64,000 nt of DNA from Atriophallophorus winterbourni (taxonomy: Eukaryota > Platyhelminthes > Trematoda > Plagiorchiida > Microphallidae). Below the pieces are notes generated by a model, which had not been told where the DNA came from, made no database searches, and saw nothing but the letters and a program-made list of their open reading frames with translations. The translations under genes were made by a program, and so were the position numbers. The stretch is taken from the NCBI GenBank assembly GCA_013407085.1, contig JACCGJ010023492.1, forward strand, positions 1 through 64,000, in the 5' to 3' direction. Below, piece by piece: positions 12,105-22,400 of this stretch. Numbering within the stretch: position 1 is the first letter of the stretch; each line of letters opens with the position of its first letter.

Positions 12105-15100
12105 GACTTGGTTGTACTTCCCACGCTCCGATAAAATATCCTTATGAATTTTCGCTATTCCTTAAATTTTCTGCAAAAAATAATTATTTTACTATATTAT
12201 CGATATTTTTTGCTGATTAATTACGCTAATGATAAATTCAGCCTGTATTTTTTAGTGATCTCACATTACTCAGGTATACACAAATCTCACTACGGGATTT
12301 ATGCAAAATACCTCTGGTTGCAGTGGTATTGTATCGGCTGTCATGAGGCTGCCACTGACGTCGTTCGCAAAAGGCCAAGGAATAGTGTGACGTCGCCAAG
12401 CTCGTCAGATTTCGTACCCACCCAAATGTGTGCATCTTTTGTGAAGGCGAATATAAGTTCTGAAACAACAGCAGGCAAGGGGATAGCTGACAAATCTAGC
12501 CAGTTACAACATCCTTCTAGGCAAGCTACCTCGCCAAGGTGATAAATGGTGCCAGATCTTCAAAAAAGCGTGCAAAGAAGAAGGTGAAAAATTTGCATTT
12601 ACAGAGAATGTAAACATAGTTAGCCAGTTACCTCGTCCTCCAAAGCAAGCTTCTGCTCCGAAGGTGGTCAACGTAGCCGGAACTCAAAAAGGCCTATCAA
12701 GAACCGTAAAGCCACTACTCAAAGTAAGCAACATGGAAATGTTGTTAGCTCACACGAACTGGATCAAATTATCCAGGAATTAAACGGATTGCGTAAGCAA
12801 TTTGAGGCACTGCATGACACATCTTCTACTTCTTCAAAAACTAGAACCCGAGATGTACTAGTTTTTAACCAAGCGGAGCATTTCATTAGGGAATCAAAAT
12901 TCGAAGAGATTTTGATCGCAGATGTATAAGCGATCTTATCCGGATGGTAGGTCTGAGGCTTTCTACTCCCACGGTGCGAGTTCACCGTGTTGGGAGATGG
13001 AAGATGGATAACCGCCCTAGGCCAATCATGGTAGAATTCAAATACCAGGCGGATCGGGATGCGTTACTATCTAGATCTGAATGCATCGCCAAAACAACTC
13101 TAGACATGCCTCAGGTTAAGCCGGACAACCCTCCTACTCGGATTAAACAAAACTCTTCCGCTTCAAACAGGAGAAACCTAGCTTTAAGGAAATCTGCTAT
13201 CCGCAAGCTTTATGCAAATCGAAGCGCTAGTGAATCCGTGACGATCTTACTGAACAGCACATCGCCACGAGCCTTGCTCTCCTGATTAGATGACATTGAC
13301 GGGCTTGTCGCAAATCGAGATGGGGGCCAAGTGGATGTCTCCAGTAGTTGCTCTTGTTCGATGGATGCGCCCCAGTGCTGTACGCTAATGTGTGCAGCAT
13401 AAGGAATAAGTGAGCTGACTTTTCTCTTCGTGTGGCTGAGTTACACCCCATGGGTTATAGTGCTTTCTGAAACCTAGCTGTTCGCGCTTGATGATGTGCA
13501 AATATATATCAGCAAGTAGTATCTCATCATTACATGCTATAGACCTGGCGATAGGAGAGGCGGTGGCGTTGCATTCCTCCTAGAGTGAGGTTTGCACAAT
13601 ACGGGCAGAGGTATATCCCTAGCCAGTGAAAACGTCCAAGTTGTTACGTATATCCTGACTTGCTATAAGTCATCCTCGCAATTGCTTGTGTCAACGTCAC
13701 AGCCAGTGCAGCCCAGCAGCAGAGTACACAGCTGATTGAGACGCTCGACGGGTTGTTTCAATCAGCTCCCAGCGTACTCATCTTAGGTGATTTTAACCTC
13801 CAACACATAGATTGTTCTGTCCCTACAGGTTTAGTTACCCAGCAATCTGAAACTTTCCTTGAATAGATCCATAATTATGCGTTCCACCAGCATGAGAATG
13901 ATCCTACAAGGTTTCGTTATGGGTGCACTCCATCCATTTTTGACTTGGTATTGTCGTCGCAGCTAAAAACAGTTAGACTTTTGAAATACCTACAACCGCT
14001 TGGCAAGAGCGATCATGTAATGATAAGTTTCAAAGCGGTACTGCGTTTTAACAAACAAATTGCTCGTCCTAGACGCAATTTTAGGCTTATAGACTGGTGA
14101 ATTTCTCCTACAGACATCAAAAACCTCCTTTCAGTTCTCTAACGATTTCAATGTAAATAAAAACTAGGATAAAATTTGTAAGTATCTTAAGGAGTTGCAA
14201 GACAAGCACGCTCCGCTGTAAGTCGTGAAAAAGCATCATAGACCGCACTGGTGGGCTCCTCGAATTCGTCGGTCTACCCGTAAACGAGATCGTGTGTGGT
14301 GGCAATATAAGCTATCTCTCACTTCTGGTTCTTGGGACCGATACAAAACCGCTCGGAACGCTTGTGTTAAAATAAAGCGTTTGCTCAAAAAGGAGTTTGA
14401 GTTATCCTTAGCTAGGGATGCTAAATCCAATCCCAAAAGATTTTATAGCTACGCTCAATCGAAAGGAAAAACCAGGGACAACATTGGAGATTTAAATCTG
14501 GAGGAAGGAAAATTAGCCGATACCGGCCTGCCTAAGGCGGCTGCATTCTCTAGGTTCTTCAGTGGCGTTCAGAGACGTGATAATTATTTAAATGCTCCGT
14601 CTAGCTCGTTTAATCTACTACCTGGTGCTCCTGCACTAGATGAGTTGTCCTTCATGTAATCCGAGGTGTATGAAGCACTTATCCATGTTCGCGTCAACAA
14701 AGCTGAGGGACCAGACAGTATCCACTCGATTATGCTAAAGAATCTTGCCTTAGTGCTTACAGAACACTTGTGCAAGCTGTTCAATTCATGCTTGAACATG
14801 GGAGTTTTTCCCAGTAAGTGGAGGGAAGCCATAGTCGTGCCAATACACAAAGGTGGTTGCAGGTCAACTGTTGGTGACTATAGACCGGTCAGCCTGACCA
14901 GCACCGTCTCGAAAGTAATGGAAAAACTGCTGCGTGATAAAATCTGTCAGCATCTTTGTCGGCATTCTCTGTTGAGTGTAACTTAGCATGGATTTCTCAA
15001 GGGTAGATCCTGTCTGACTAACCTCCTTAGTTTTCTCAATACTGCGAGTAAAAGGATGGATGAAGGGGAGCCTGTCGAAGCCCTCTACCTCGACGTCAGT

Positions 15101-16440
15101 AAGGTTTTCGATTCCGTAAATCACCGCATTCTAGAGATTAGGCTAGAAGCAACATACATACTGGGCAGTCCACTTGCTTGGATAAAGGCCTTCCTTACAG
15201 GTAGGACATTCCGAGTTAGGGTAGGATCTACGCTGCCGAATCAAACCGACGTGATCAGTCGTGTACCTCAAGGGTCGGTACTCAATCCTTTTCTATTCCT
15301 GATTTTCATTGATAACAATTCCTCTGCATTAAAGTGCCCATACTCCATTTTCGCGGAAGATGTGAAATTCATCGGATCAAAGGATGAAGATACCATGATG
15401 CACGATCTTGATGGCTCTTAAACTGGTCAAACCATTCACACCTTTCACTGAACCAACTGAGCCAACTCTTTTCAGCACTGATTGATAAGATTTCAGGTCA
15501 AGTGTCGGGCAATTCTCTCACTGTTAATGCCGCAAAGCGTGTTAAGCATTTGGGAGTACTGGTTAGGACTGACTTCAAATGGGAGGACCAATGCGCCGCT
15601 GCAGCTCAACGTGCTCGCAAAGTGCTTTTTTGGCAGAAATCCGTGTTATACCTTACTTCAAGAAGGACATCGTTCGACTCGAAAGCGTACAGCGCCCCGA
15701 AACTCGCATGATTGTAGGTCAGCGAGGGAAACCATACGCTGCACGCCCGAAGTCCCTAGATCCTTTCTCAGTTACGCGCCGTCGTTTGAGGGGTGACTTA
15801 ATTGAACCCTCCAGGATCTCAAAGGGGTTAAGTGGCGTTATTATGAACGACCTCTTTGCCGTAAAATCCGAGCTGGGCACCCGCGGACATTCACTCAAAC
15901 TTGATAAAGAGCGATGTAGACTAAACTCCTTGAAAAACTTTTTCAGCCTCAGAATGGTAAATTTCTGGAACCGGCTTCCAGATGAACTTATATTCTGCAG
16001 TTCTTGTTCGAGTTTTAAGCATGGTTTGGACCGCATCTAGGGTAAGCTTTTTCTTGAATTCTCCCCCTAATTTCTATGAAAGATTAGGTAGTTCATCATA
16101 TTTAACTTTGTCTGGTAAGTAAGTAAATGCAACAGTTCTGTTTTTAAAACACACAACTCTTCTTTAGGTGACCTTTCACCGTACTGGTGAAGAGAAATTT
16201 ATTTTTATTTTTCCAGCCCCATTAATAACGCGGTGCTTCCTAAATACAACCTGGATAATCCCTCGGTCGTCGCGATCGTCGATGATCTCCATATCACAAT
16301 GAGAAAAAACGATTTGGCAGTGGCGGTTGCTTCTCTGCAGCTTTCCACCGAAAAAAATTTTGGACGTTATATTGGCTTGTTAGCCACTTACTCTCATGTG
16401 CAAAGGAACCGAACTGAACTGAGCTGAACTGATACCGGTA
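12105..16440 (+). mobile_element. PHD/CR1-like LINE copy A (family 2), degenerate
   Basis: Copy A starts with the same 5' untranslated sequence as copy B (CTTGGTTGTA at 12108; compare 16449). ORF1 remains span about 12280-13285: SHYGIYAKYLWLQWYC (end of a PHD-like finger), a coiled-coil segment near 12750-12810, and an RRM-like PTVRVHRVGRWKM...IMVEFKYQADRDAL. An endonuclease remnant at about 13480-14100 has ILGDFN, SIFDLVLSS and GKSDHVMIS. The linker and RT run 14225-16040 with REAIVVPIHKGGCRSTVGDY, ALYLDVSKVFDSVNH and VPQGSV, but the catalytic FADD has become FAED. The 3' tail runs to GAACTGAACTGAGC near 16420. Many stops and frameshifts; inactive. Confidence 0.82.
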
Positions 16441-16650
16441 CGTTCAACTTGGTTGTATTTTCCACGCTCCGCTAAAAATTATTACGCATTTTCGCTATTC
16501 TGTGAAATTACTGTAAAATAGACTAACTATTTTACTACCTTATAAAAAGCAAATCGTCTATTATATTTCGTGCTGAATAATTACGCTTGTGATTAAATCA
16601 GTCTATAATCTTGCTGGTACATTATCGTTTCTTATATCTCTCACCGTACG

Positions 16651-17496
16651 ATGAGTACAGTTAATGCCTGCCTCAAAGGCAATTGCTGCAAAAAAGTGGC
16701 CAGGGGCATTGAGTGCACAGCGTGCAAGCGTTGGGCTCACCCTAGCTGCTCTGGTATACATTAATCTCACTATGGGATTTATGCAAAGTACCGCTGGTTA
16801 CAGTGGTATTGCAGCTCCTGCCATAAGGCTGCCAGTGACGCTGCTTTTGTTATTGTAAATCCTCAAAATAGTGAAATTTCGCCTAGCACGTCTAAAGTCG
16901 TACCCACTCAAACCTATGCATCTGTTTTGAGCGCAAACATGAGCCCGGGGACAACTGCAGTCAAGGCGGAAGTTGACAAAGTTAACCAGTTACACCATCC
17001 TTCCAAGGAGGTCAATGTACGGAGAACTTTGAAAAAACGTGCAAATAAAAAATCTAGATTACCTGCAGCCGAGGGGACAGTCGAACAGGTAACCCGTCCA
17101 CCCAGGCAAGCTGCCACTCCCAAGGTGGCTAATGTAGCTGGCACCTCCAAGAACCGTACTAAGGCCAGTAAGGTTAGTACACGAAAACGGCAACATTCAA
17201 TTGATGCCGGTTCGCATATGCTGGAGCAAATTATTCAGGAATTAAATGGTTTGCGTCAGCAAATCGAATCACTGCACAGCAATTCCTCTGCTCCGAAATC
17301 TAGAACTAGAAATGTACTAGTATTTAACCAAGCGGAACCATTTATTAAGGAATCTAAGTCTCGCAGAGATCTTGATCGTAGGTGTATAAACGATCTTCTC
17401 CGAATGGTGGATATGAAGCCTTCTACTTCCACAGTGCGAATCCACCGAGTAGGTAGATGGAGGATGGGTAACTGTCGGGACCAATCTGGTGGTTGA
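16651..17496 (+). pseudogene. LINE ORF1 with N-terminal PHD-like finger (copy B)
   Basis: The frame starts MSTVNACLKGNCCKK and shows the spacing of a C4HC3 PHD finger: Cys7, Cys12/13, Cys22, Cys25 (ECTACKRWAHPSC), His30, Cys33, then WYCSSCH. One in-frame TAA (codon 37, 16759-16761) breaks it; copy A has a sense Lys codon at that place. After the finger come a Pro/Lys-rich linker, a probable coiled coil near 17215-17275 (MLEQIIQELNGLRQQIES) and an RRM-like segment (TVRIHRVGRWRM). PHD-bearing first ORFs are known in some CR1-clade LINEs. The product would be an RNA/chromatin-binding nucleic-acid chaperone of the element. Confidence 0.75.
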
Positions 17497-17556
17497 ATTA
17501 TCAGGCGGATCGGACATGCATTCCTGGCTAGGGCTGAGTATATCGCAAACTCAACC

Positions 17557-19182
17557 GACCTGTCTAAGGCGACTGCCTTCTCAGGGTTTTTCAGTAGCGT
17601 TCAACGACGGGATAATTCTTCAAACGCACCGTCAGGTCTGCTTAGCCTGACACCTGGTGTCCATGTATTAGATGAGTTGTCCTTCAATGAGGATGAGGTG
17701 TTTGACGCACTTATTCACGTTCGGGTCAACAAATCTGAGGGACCGGACGGCATCTAATCAATTATGCTTAAAAATCTTGCCTCAGTGCTTGCCGAACCGT
17801 TTTGCCAGCTCTTTAATTCATGCCTGCAACTGGGAGTTGTTCCCAGTAAGTGGAGGGAAGCCATAGTCGTGCCAATACACAATGGTGGTTGCAGGTCAAC
17901 TGTTGGTGACTATAGACCGGTCAGCCTGACCAGCACCGTCTCGAAAGTAATGGAAAAACTGCTGCGTGATAAAATCTGTCAGCATCTTTGTCGGCATTCT
18001 CGGTTGAGTGTAACTTAGCATGGATTTTTTAAGGGTAGATCCTGTCTGACTAACCTCCTTAGTTTTCTCAATACTGCGAGTAAAAGGATGGATGAAGAGA
18101 AGCCTGCCGAAGCCCTCTACCTAGACTTCAGCAAGGCCTTCGATTCCGTAAATCACCGCCTTCTAGAGATTAAGCTAGCAGCCAAAGGCATACAGAGTAG
18201 TCCACTTGCTTGGATAAAGGCCTTTCTTACAGATAGAACATTCCGAGTAAGAGTAGGATGTACGCTGTCGAATCAAACCGACGTGATCAGTGGTGTACCC
18301 CAAGGTTCGGTACTTGGCACTCTTCTATTCCTGTTTTTCATCGATGACTTGTCCTCTGAATTAAAGTGCCCATGTTTCGCGGATGATGTGAAATTCATCG
18401 GATCAACGGATGAAGATACCTTGATGCACGACCTTGAGCGGGTCATAAACTGGTCATATCAGTGGGATCTCCAACTGAACCTAAATAAGAGCCAACTCTT
18501 GTCAACACTAACTGATAAGATTTCGGTCCAGGTGGCGGGAAATTCCCTCAGTGTTAACGCCACATAGTGTGTTAAGGATTTGGGTGTACTGGTTAGGGCT
18601 GACTTCAAATGGGAGGACCAATGTGCCGCTGCGGCTCAGCGTGCACGCAAGGTACTTTTTCGGCTGAAATCAGTGCTATCGAGCAGAAGACCCGATGCAT
18701 TCCTGCCACCGTACAAGGCATTAGTTCAGCCGCATCTTAAATACTGTGTTCAGGCGTGATGTCCTCACTACAAAAAGGACATTCTTCGACTTGAAAGCGT
18801 ACAGCGCCTCGCAACTCGCATGATTGAAGGTCAGCGAGGGAAACCGTACGCTGTGCGCCTAATGTCTCTCGATCTTTTCTCCCTTATGCACCGTCGTTTA
18901 AGAAGTGACTCAATAGAAACCTTTGAGATCTTGAAGGGTTTGAGTGGCGTGCAAATGAACGACTTCTTTACCTTAAGCCCCGAGCTGGGCACCTGGGGCC
19001 ACTCACTCAAAATTGCTAAGAAACGATGTCGGCTAGACTCCAGGAAACACTTTTTCAGCCTTAGGGTTGTTAACTTCTGGAACATTCTTCCAGAAGATGT
19101 TATATCCTGCAGTACCGTGTCTAGTTTCAAGCAGGGGTTGGACCGCAACTGGGGTAAGTTGTTTCCTAAATACTCTCTTTAA
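17557..19182 (+). pseudogene. LINE ORF2 reverse transcriptase (copy B), endonuclease deleted
   Basis: Starting in the linker (DLSKATAFSGFFSSVQRR), the sequence reads VNKSEGPDGI, then SKWREAIVVPIHNGGCRSTV, then, after a stop at about 18016, ALYLDFSKAFDSVNHRLL (motif A), GVPQGSVLGTLLFL (motif B) and CFADDVKFIG (motif C). It continues to 19182 with LNLNKSQLL and the C-terminal domain (FFSLRVVNFWNILPEDV). Breaks are in-frame stops near 17758, 18016 and 18565 plus a frame change before 18820. Confidence 0.8.
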
Positions 19183-19435
19183 TTGTTTTACAAGCTTAGG
19201 TTTTTCATCTTTTAGCGTTATCCCGTACATAAAGTGAGGGCTAGAGTTCTCTGTGTTTTTTAATTTTTATTATACATAATGCTCCTTTAGCTGACCTCTC
19301 ACCGTGCTGGTGAAGGGAAACTGCTTTTTCTTTTTCCAGCATCGGCCATAACGCGGTGCTCCCTAAGTTCAACCCGGAAAATCTCATGGCTTCGCGATCG
19401 GCGAAGATTTCAAATAGACAAAAGGAATATACGTT

Positions 19436-20020
19436 TTGGCAGTGGTGGGTGCTTCTCTGCAGCTTTACATTGAAAGAAATTGCGGACGCTCGATTGGCTT
19501 GTTAGCCGCATACTGTCCCAAAGTTTTTCAAGTTCTGTATAGCTCTCACGTCAGACCAATATTAGAATTTGGGCTTCCGGTGAACTATCCGTTAACCAAA
19601 GGGGAGAAGGATCGTCTGGAGAAGGTCCAAAGGAAGGCTACCAAGTGCGTGAGGGGTATGTTTCGTATTCCCTATGACGACCGATTGCGGGAACTCAAAC
19701 TTTTCCCACTGGAATATCGAAGAATGCGATATGATTTGCTGGTCACGCGGAGAATCCTGCTTGGATATTACGGAACGGAACTTCAACAATTCTTTTCGGT
19801 ATCCACGGACTCCAGAACTAGAGGTCATTCGCTGATGTTGCAGAAGCGCCGAACGGAACACCTGAAGCCATCGTTTACTCTGTCGACCAGAGGGGTCAAT
19901 ATTTGGAATGCACTCTCCGCTGATGCAGTCGGGGCAGTCACCGAAGAGCAGTTTAAACGCATATTGGACGGTGAACTTCCCGCTATCCTGCGCGATTCGC
20001 CTACTCTTTCAGCTCAGTAA
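19436..20020 (+). pseudogene. RT thumb/C-terminus of a second LINE joined to the tail of copy B
   Basis: A 194-codon frame reads VFQVLYSSHVRPILEFGLPV, then DRLEKVQRKATKCVRGMF, then LKLFPLEYRRMRYDLLVTRR and GVNIWNALSADAV, ending in a stop. These are the thumb and C-terminal landmarks of a non-LTR RT. Copy B's own RT C-terminus already ended at 19182, so this is a second one. The first about 85 bases of the frame (SLQLYIERNCGRSIGLLA) also occur in the tail of copy A (16327-16400), where the rest is deleted. It was therefore part of the family's 3' region before the two copies diverged. Confidence 0.75.
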
Positions 20021-20176
20021 CTCCTCGTGAGGAATCTACGCAGAGATAGCAGAGACATAGGAGGTGAAGCGGCTTTCACGGACTGTAGTCCTCCTGCCGT
20101 CTATTCAAAAGAAGAAGAAGAAGAACTGAACTGACCTTGACCTTGAGAAACCCGATATCTTCAAAATTGGTGACTT

Positions 20177-20710
20177 ATGCTTGCTGTTTCATCTACGGAA
20201 GAATGCATAATCCAAAAGTGGTTTTCTTTAATAGAAAAGGGTACGCTTTCTACGGTGCAGAAGTTCAGCAAAAAGTTAGTTGACATAGATTGCAAGGGCA
20301 AGAAAAAAATAAACAACATCGAGGTTAGCCTCTTATTAATAGTAATTTTCGCAGCACAATGATGTAACTGGACTGATTCTAGCTGCTCACTTTGGCAAAA
20401 AGGAATTGGTTCGTTGGTTACTACAGAACGAAGCAGATCCCAATGCGAAAACAGACGTAAGTTTTGTGTCGTGAATAATTTCTCAGCTTGGCTGGAGGCC
20501 TATACATTTTGCCGCTCAGAAAGGACACGTCACTACTGTAGGCATATTATATTCATTTGGGGCCGAAATCGATCCACTTACAATGGCAAGTACATATTAT
20601 AATCTATTTTTCAGGATGGTATGTCTCCATTACTACTCGCAATACAATCCGGTATGGAAGACACAGTGGGTAAATTAACCAATCTTAGAGCGCGACTGGA
20701 TGTGAATGAT
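20177..20710 (+). CDS. ankyrin-repeat exons (four exons, micro-introns); possible N-terminus of SMG1
   Basis: Exons 20177-20323 (start ATG), 20355-20456, 20487-20585 and 20615-20710 all join in phase 0. Exons 2-4 each encode one ankyrin repeat: DVTGLILAAHFGKKELVRWL...ADPN, LGWRPIHFAAQKGHV...GAEIDP and DGMSPLLLAIQSGMEDTV. The three introns are only 31, 30 and 29 nt. The first two are GT-AG; the third uses a GC donor (ATG|GCAAGT), because the nearest GT donor would put a stop in the next exon. Exon 4 ends in phase 0 before a good donor (GTAAGT at 20711), and the next acceptor I see is that of the first SMG1 exon (22400), also phase 0. It could therefore be SMG1's own 5' end or a separate ankyrin gene whose other exons I did not find. 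Only about 50 bp separate it from the upstream LINE. Confidence 0.82.
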
Positions 20711-21484
20711 GTAAGTTTTTGTTGCATTAATTTTTACCCTGATTATTATGATGCATCTGATTAAACCTCAAATTTAGCCTGCCCTACTCGTTTTTATGCT
20801 ATAGGACTAATTCCTACTGCTGTCTCTGATGATCTCTCTGACTGACCGGACATTTGACCTGTAAACTAGTACTAAAAAGCTCGCCTTTTTAAGATAACCA
20901 TCTCGGCTGAATGTGCATGTAATTTCTATATTTCGATAAAATGGTTTTGAAGTTGAAATGATACGTTTGGTGCTGCTGACTCCTTAAGTTAATCAGGTGG
21001 TTTCATTTAAGAATTGGAATCCCTCAGCCCACACGCTCCGATTGGAGGCGAGATCGTTGGACATTGTTAACCAGTCACTCTCCCACCTTTAAACACCTTA
21101 GACGGTACACACGTTAGAGTGTGCAATCCAATGTCGGTGCTCTAATAAAAGTTAGCCTAAATGCATTCAAGTCAAACCAGGCTTTATAATCTCCCGGTTC
21201 TCAAATATTTGCAGACCTATATGGGTTTGCAGCCTGCTAGCATCCTCAAAGCACTGGATTGTAATAAAAATATCGTCTTCACTAAGTTAAAGTTGACGTC
21301 ACTTGTTTCCACGTATTAAAATGTTTGCAGTTTGATAAATCACTCATTGCGTGCAAAGGCTGGAAATAGGCTCTGTGGCAAAGGTAGCCAATTTTCAAAA
21401 CCGTTTTCCTACAAACATATATAGCTACACTGATTGGCTAAATATTAATTGGCGATTTACGTTGAAGATATCCCGTAATTTAAT

Positions 21485-21715
21485 GTATGTATGTATTTAT
21501 GAAAGCACAAGCCCGATCCAGGCAGTCAGAGACTTGACCTGGGCTAAGATACTGTCAGGTTGCCCAGTCCTAGACAGATATGAAAAACAAAATATAAATT
21601 GCAATGGAAGTGAGTCTAGAGCGTATTTCAGCATGCAGCTCACTACCGGTGGCCGATCAATTGAGCACGATGTTAGCCACACAGCACAGAAGTGCTGTAC
21701 GATATTTAATATATG
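21485..21715 (+). repeat. R1 SINE-like repeat, copy 1
   Basis: Full-length copy of an interspersed repeat of about 235 bp. It begins with (TATG)n and AAAGCACAAGCC, passes through ATACTGTCAGGTTGCCC and AGCATGCAGCTCACTACC, and ends in CACAGCACAGAAGTGCTG. Lies in the intron upstream of the 22401 exon. Confidence 0.75.
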
Positions 21716-22400
21716 CAATCGAACGATGAGCGAAACTTTCTTGACGTAGTTTAAGTGATATTATACTTCTTTGGAATTCGCGCGTGCAAGCTTCGCCAAT
21801 GATCGCTTCATCACGAGAACATGGAATCTTTGGTACAAGTTGTTTGTTACATCGCGCTTCTGATTGTATAGCACATTCGATCAATATAAAGCAAGGCTCT
21901 TGTGTACGGTTCAAAGTTGCTCAGAAACAAAACATTAATTTCATCGCAACTACGTTAACTTAGTAGCCATTATCTCATCGAAGCTGCCAGGAAGCGTTTT
22001 TAATATGACTGATGTTTAACATCACATAATGATGTGTTAGTTTACCGAAAAATCATGAAACAACGAGCGATTGGTAAGTTTTCTTCTTCTTCTTAACTAC
22101 GTCGCTTTGCGTTGGAACTTGAGTGAATCTAGCGAACGATACTCCGCAGAGCGACCTTTTACACTAAGTGCACCGAGACACCCCTGACTATTTAATGTTA
22201 TGTAAGTTAGTCCAGTCTGTAATCCCATACCTTTTAAGAAATTAAACTAAACGCGAAATGAGTTATAAGCACTTTCTCAACTCAACTCTATAATTCTTAA
22301 CGCACTTCAAGCTTTTCGCAGCGCCACAGCTGCCCATTTTAGCCTTGGATTCTACATATCTGGATTCATATAAGATAAGTTTTTAATTTTTAATTTTCAG

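Larger units (their letters stand above)
16447..20130 (+). mobile_element. PHD/CR1-like LINE copy B (family 2), internally deleted, with an extra RT tail
   Basis: Copy B follows copy A head to tail and repeats its 5' UTR. ORF1 (16651-17496) is nearly intact. After ORF1 the sequence jumps at about 17500-17560 straight to the linker before RT, so the endonuclease present in copy A is missing (about 1.5 kb deleted relative to A). RT blocks at 17764-18567 keep the catalytic motif (CFADDVKFIG) and continue in several frames to 19182. A tail (19280-19520) shared with copy A then leads into a second, different RT C-terminus (about 19500-20020). It ends with AAGAAGAAGAAGAACTGAAC near 20107-20130. Inactive as a whole. 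Confidence 0.82.

Noticed and set aside
16045..16440. Open frame at 16233-16427 as a separate small gene
   Set aside because: It matches the tail of the neighbouring LINE copy (19320-19520) and is a deleted version of the same 3' module.
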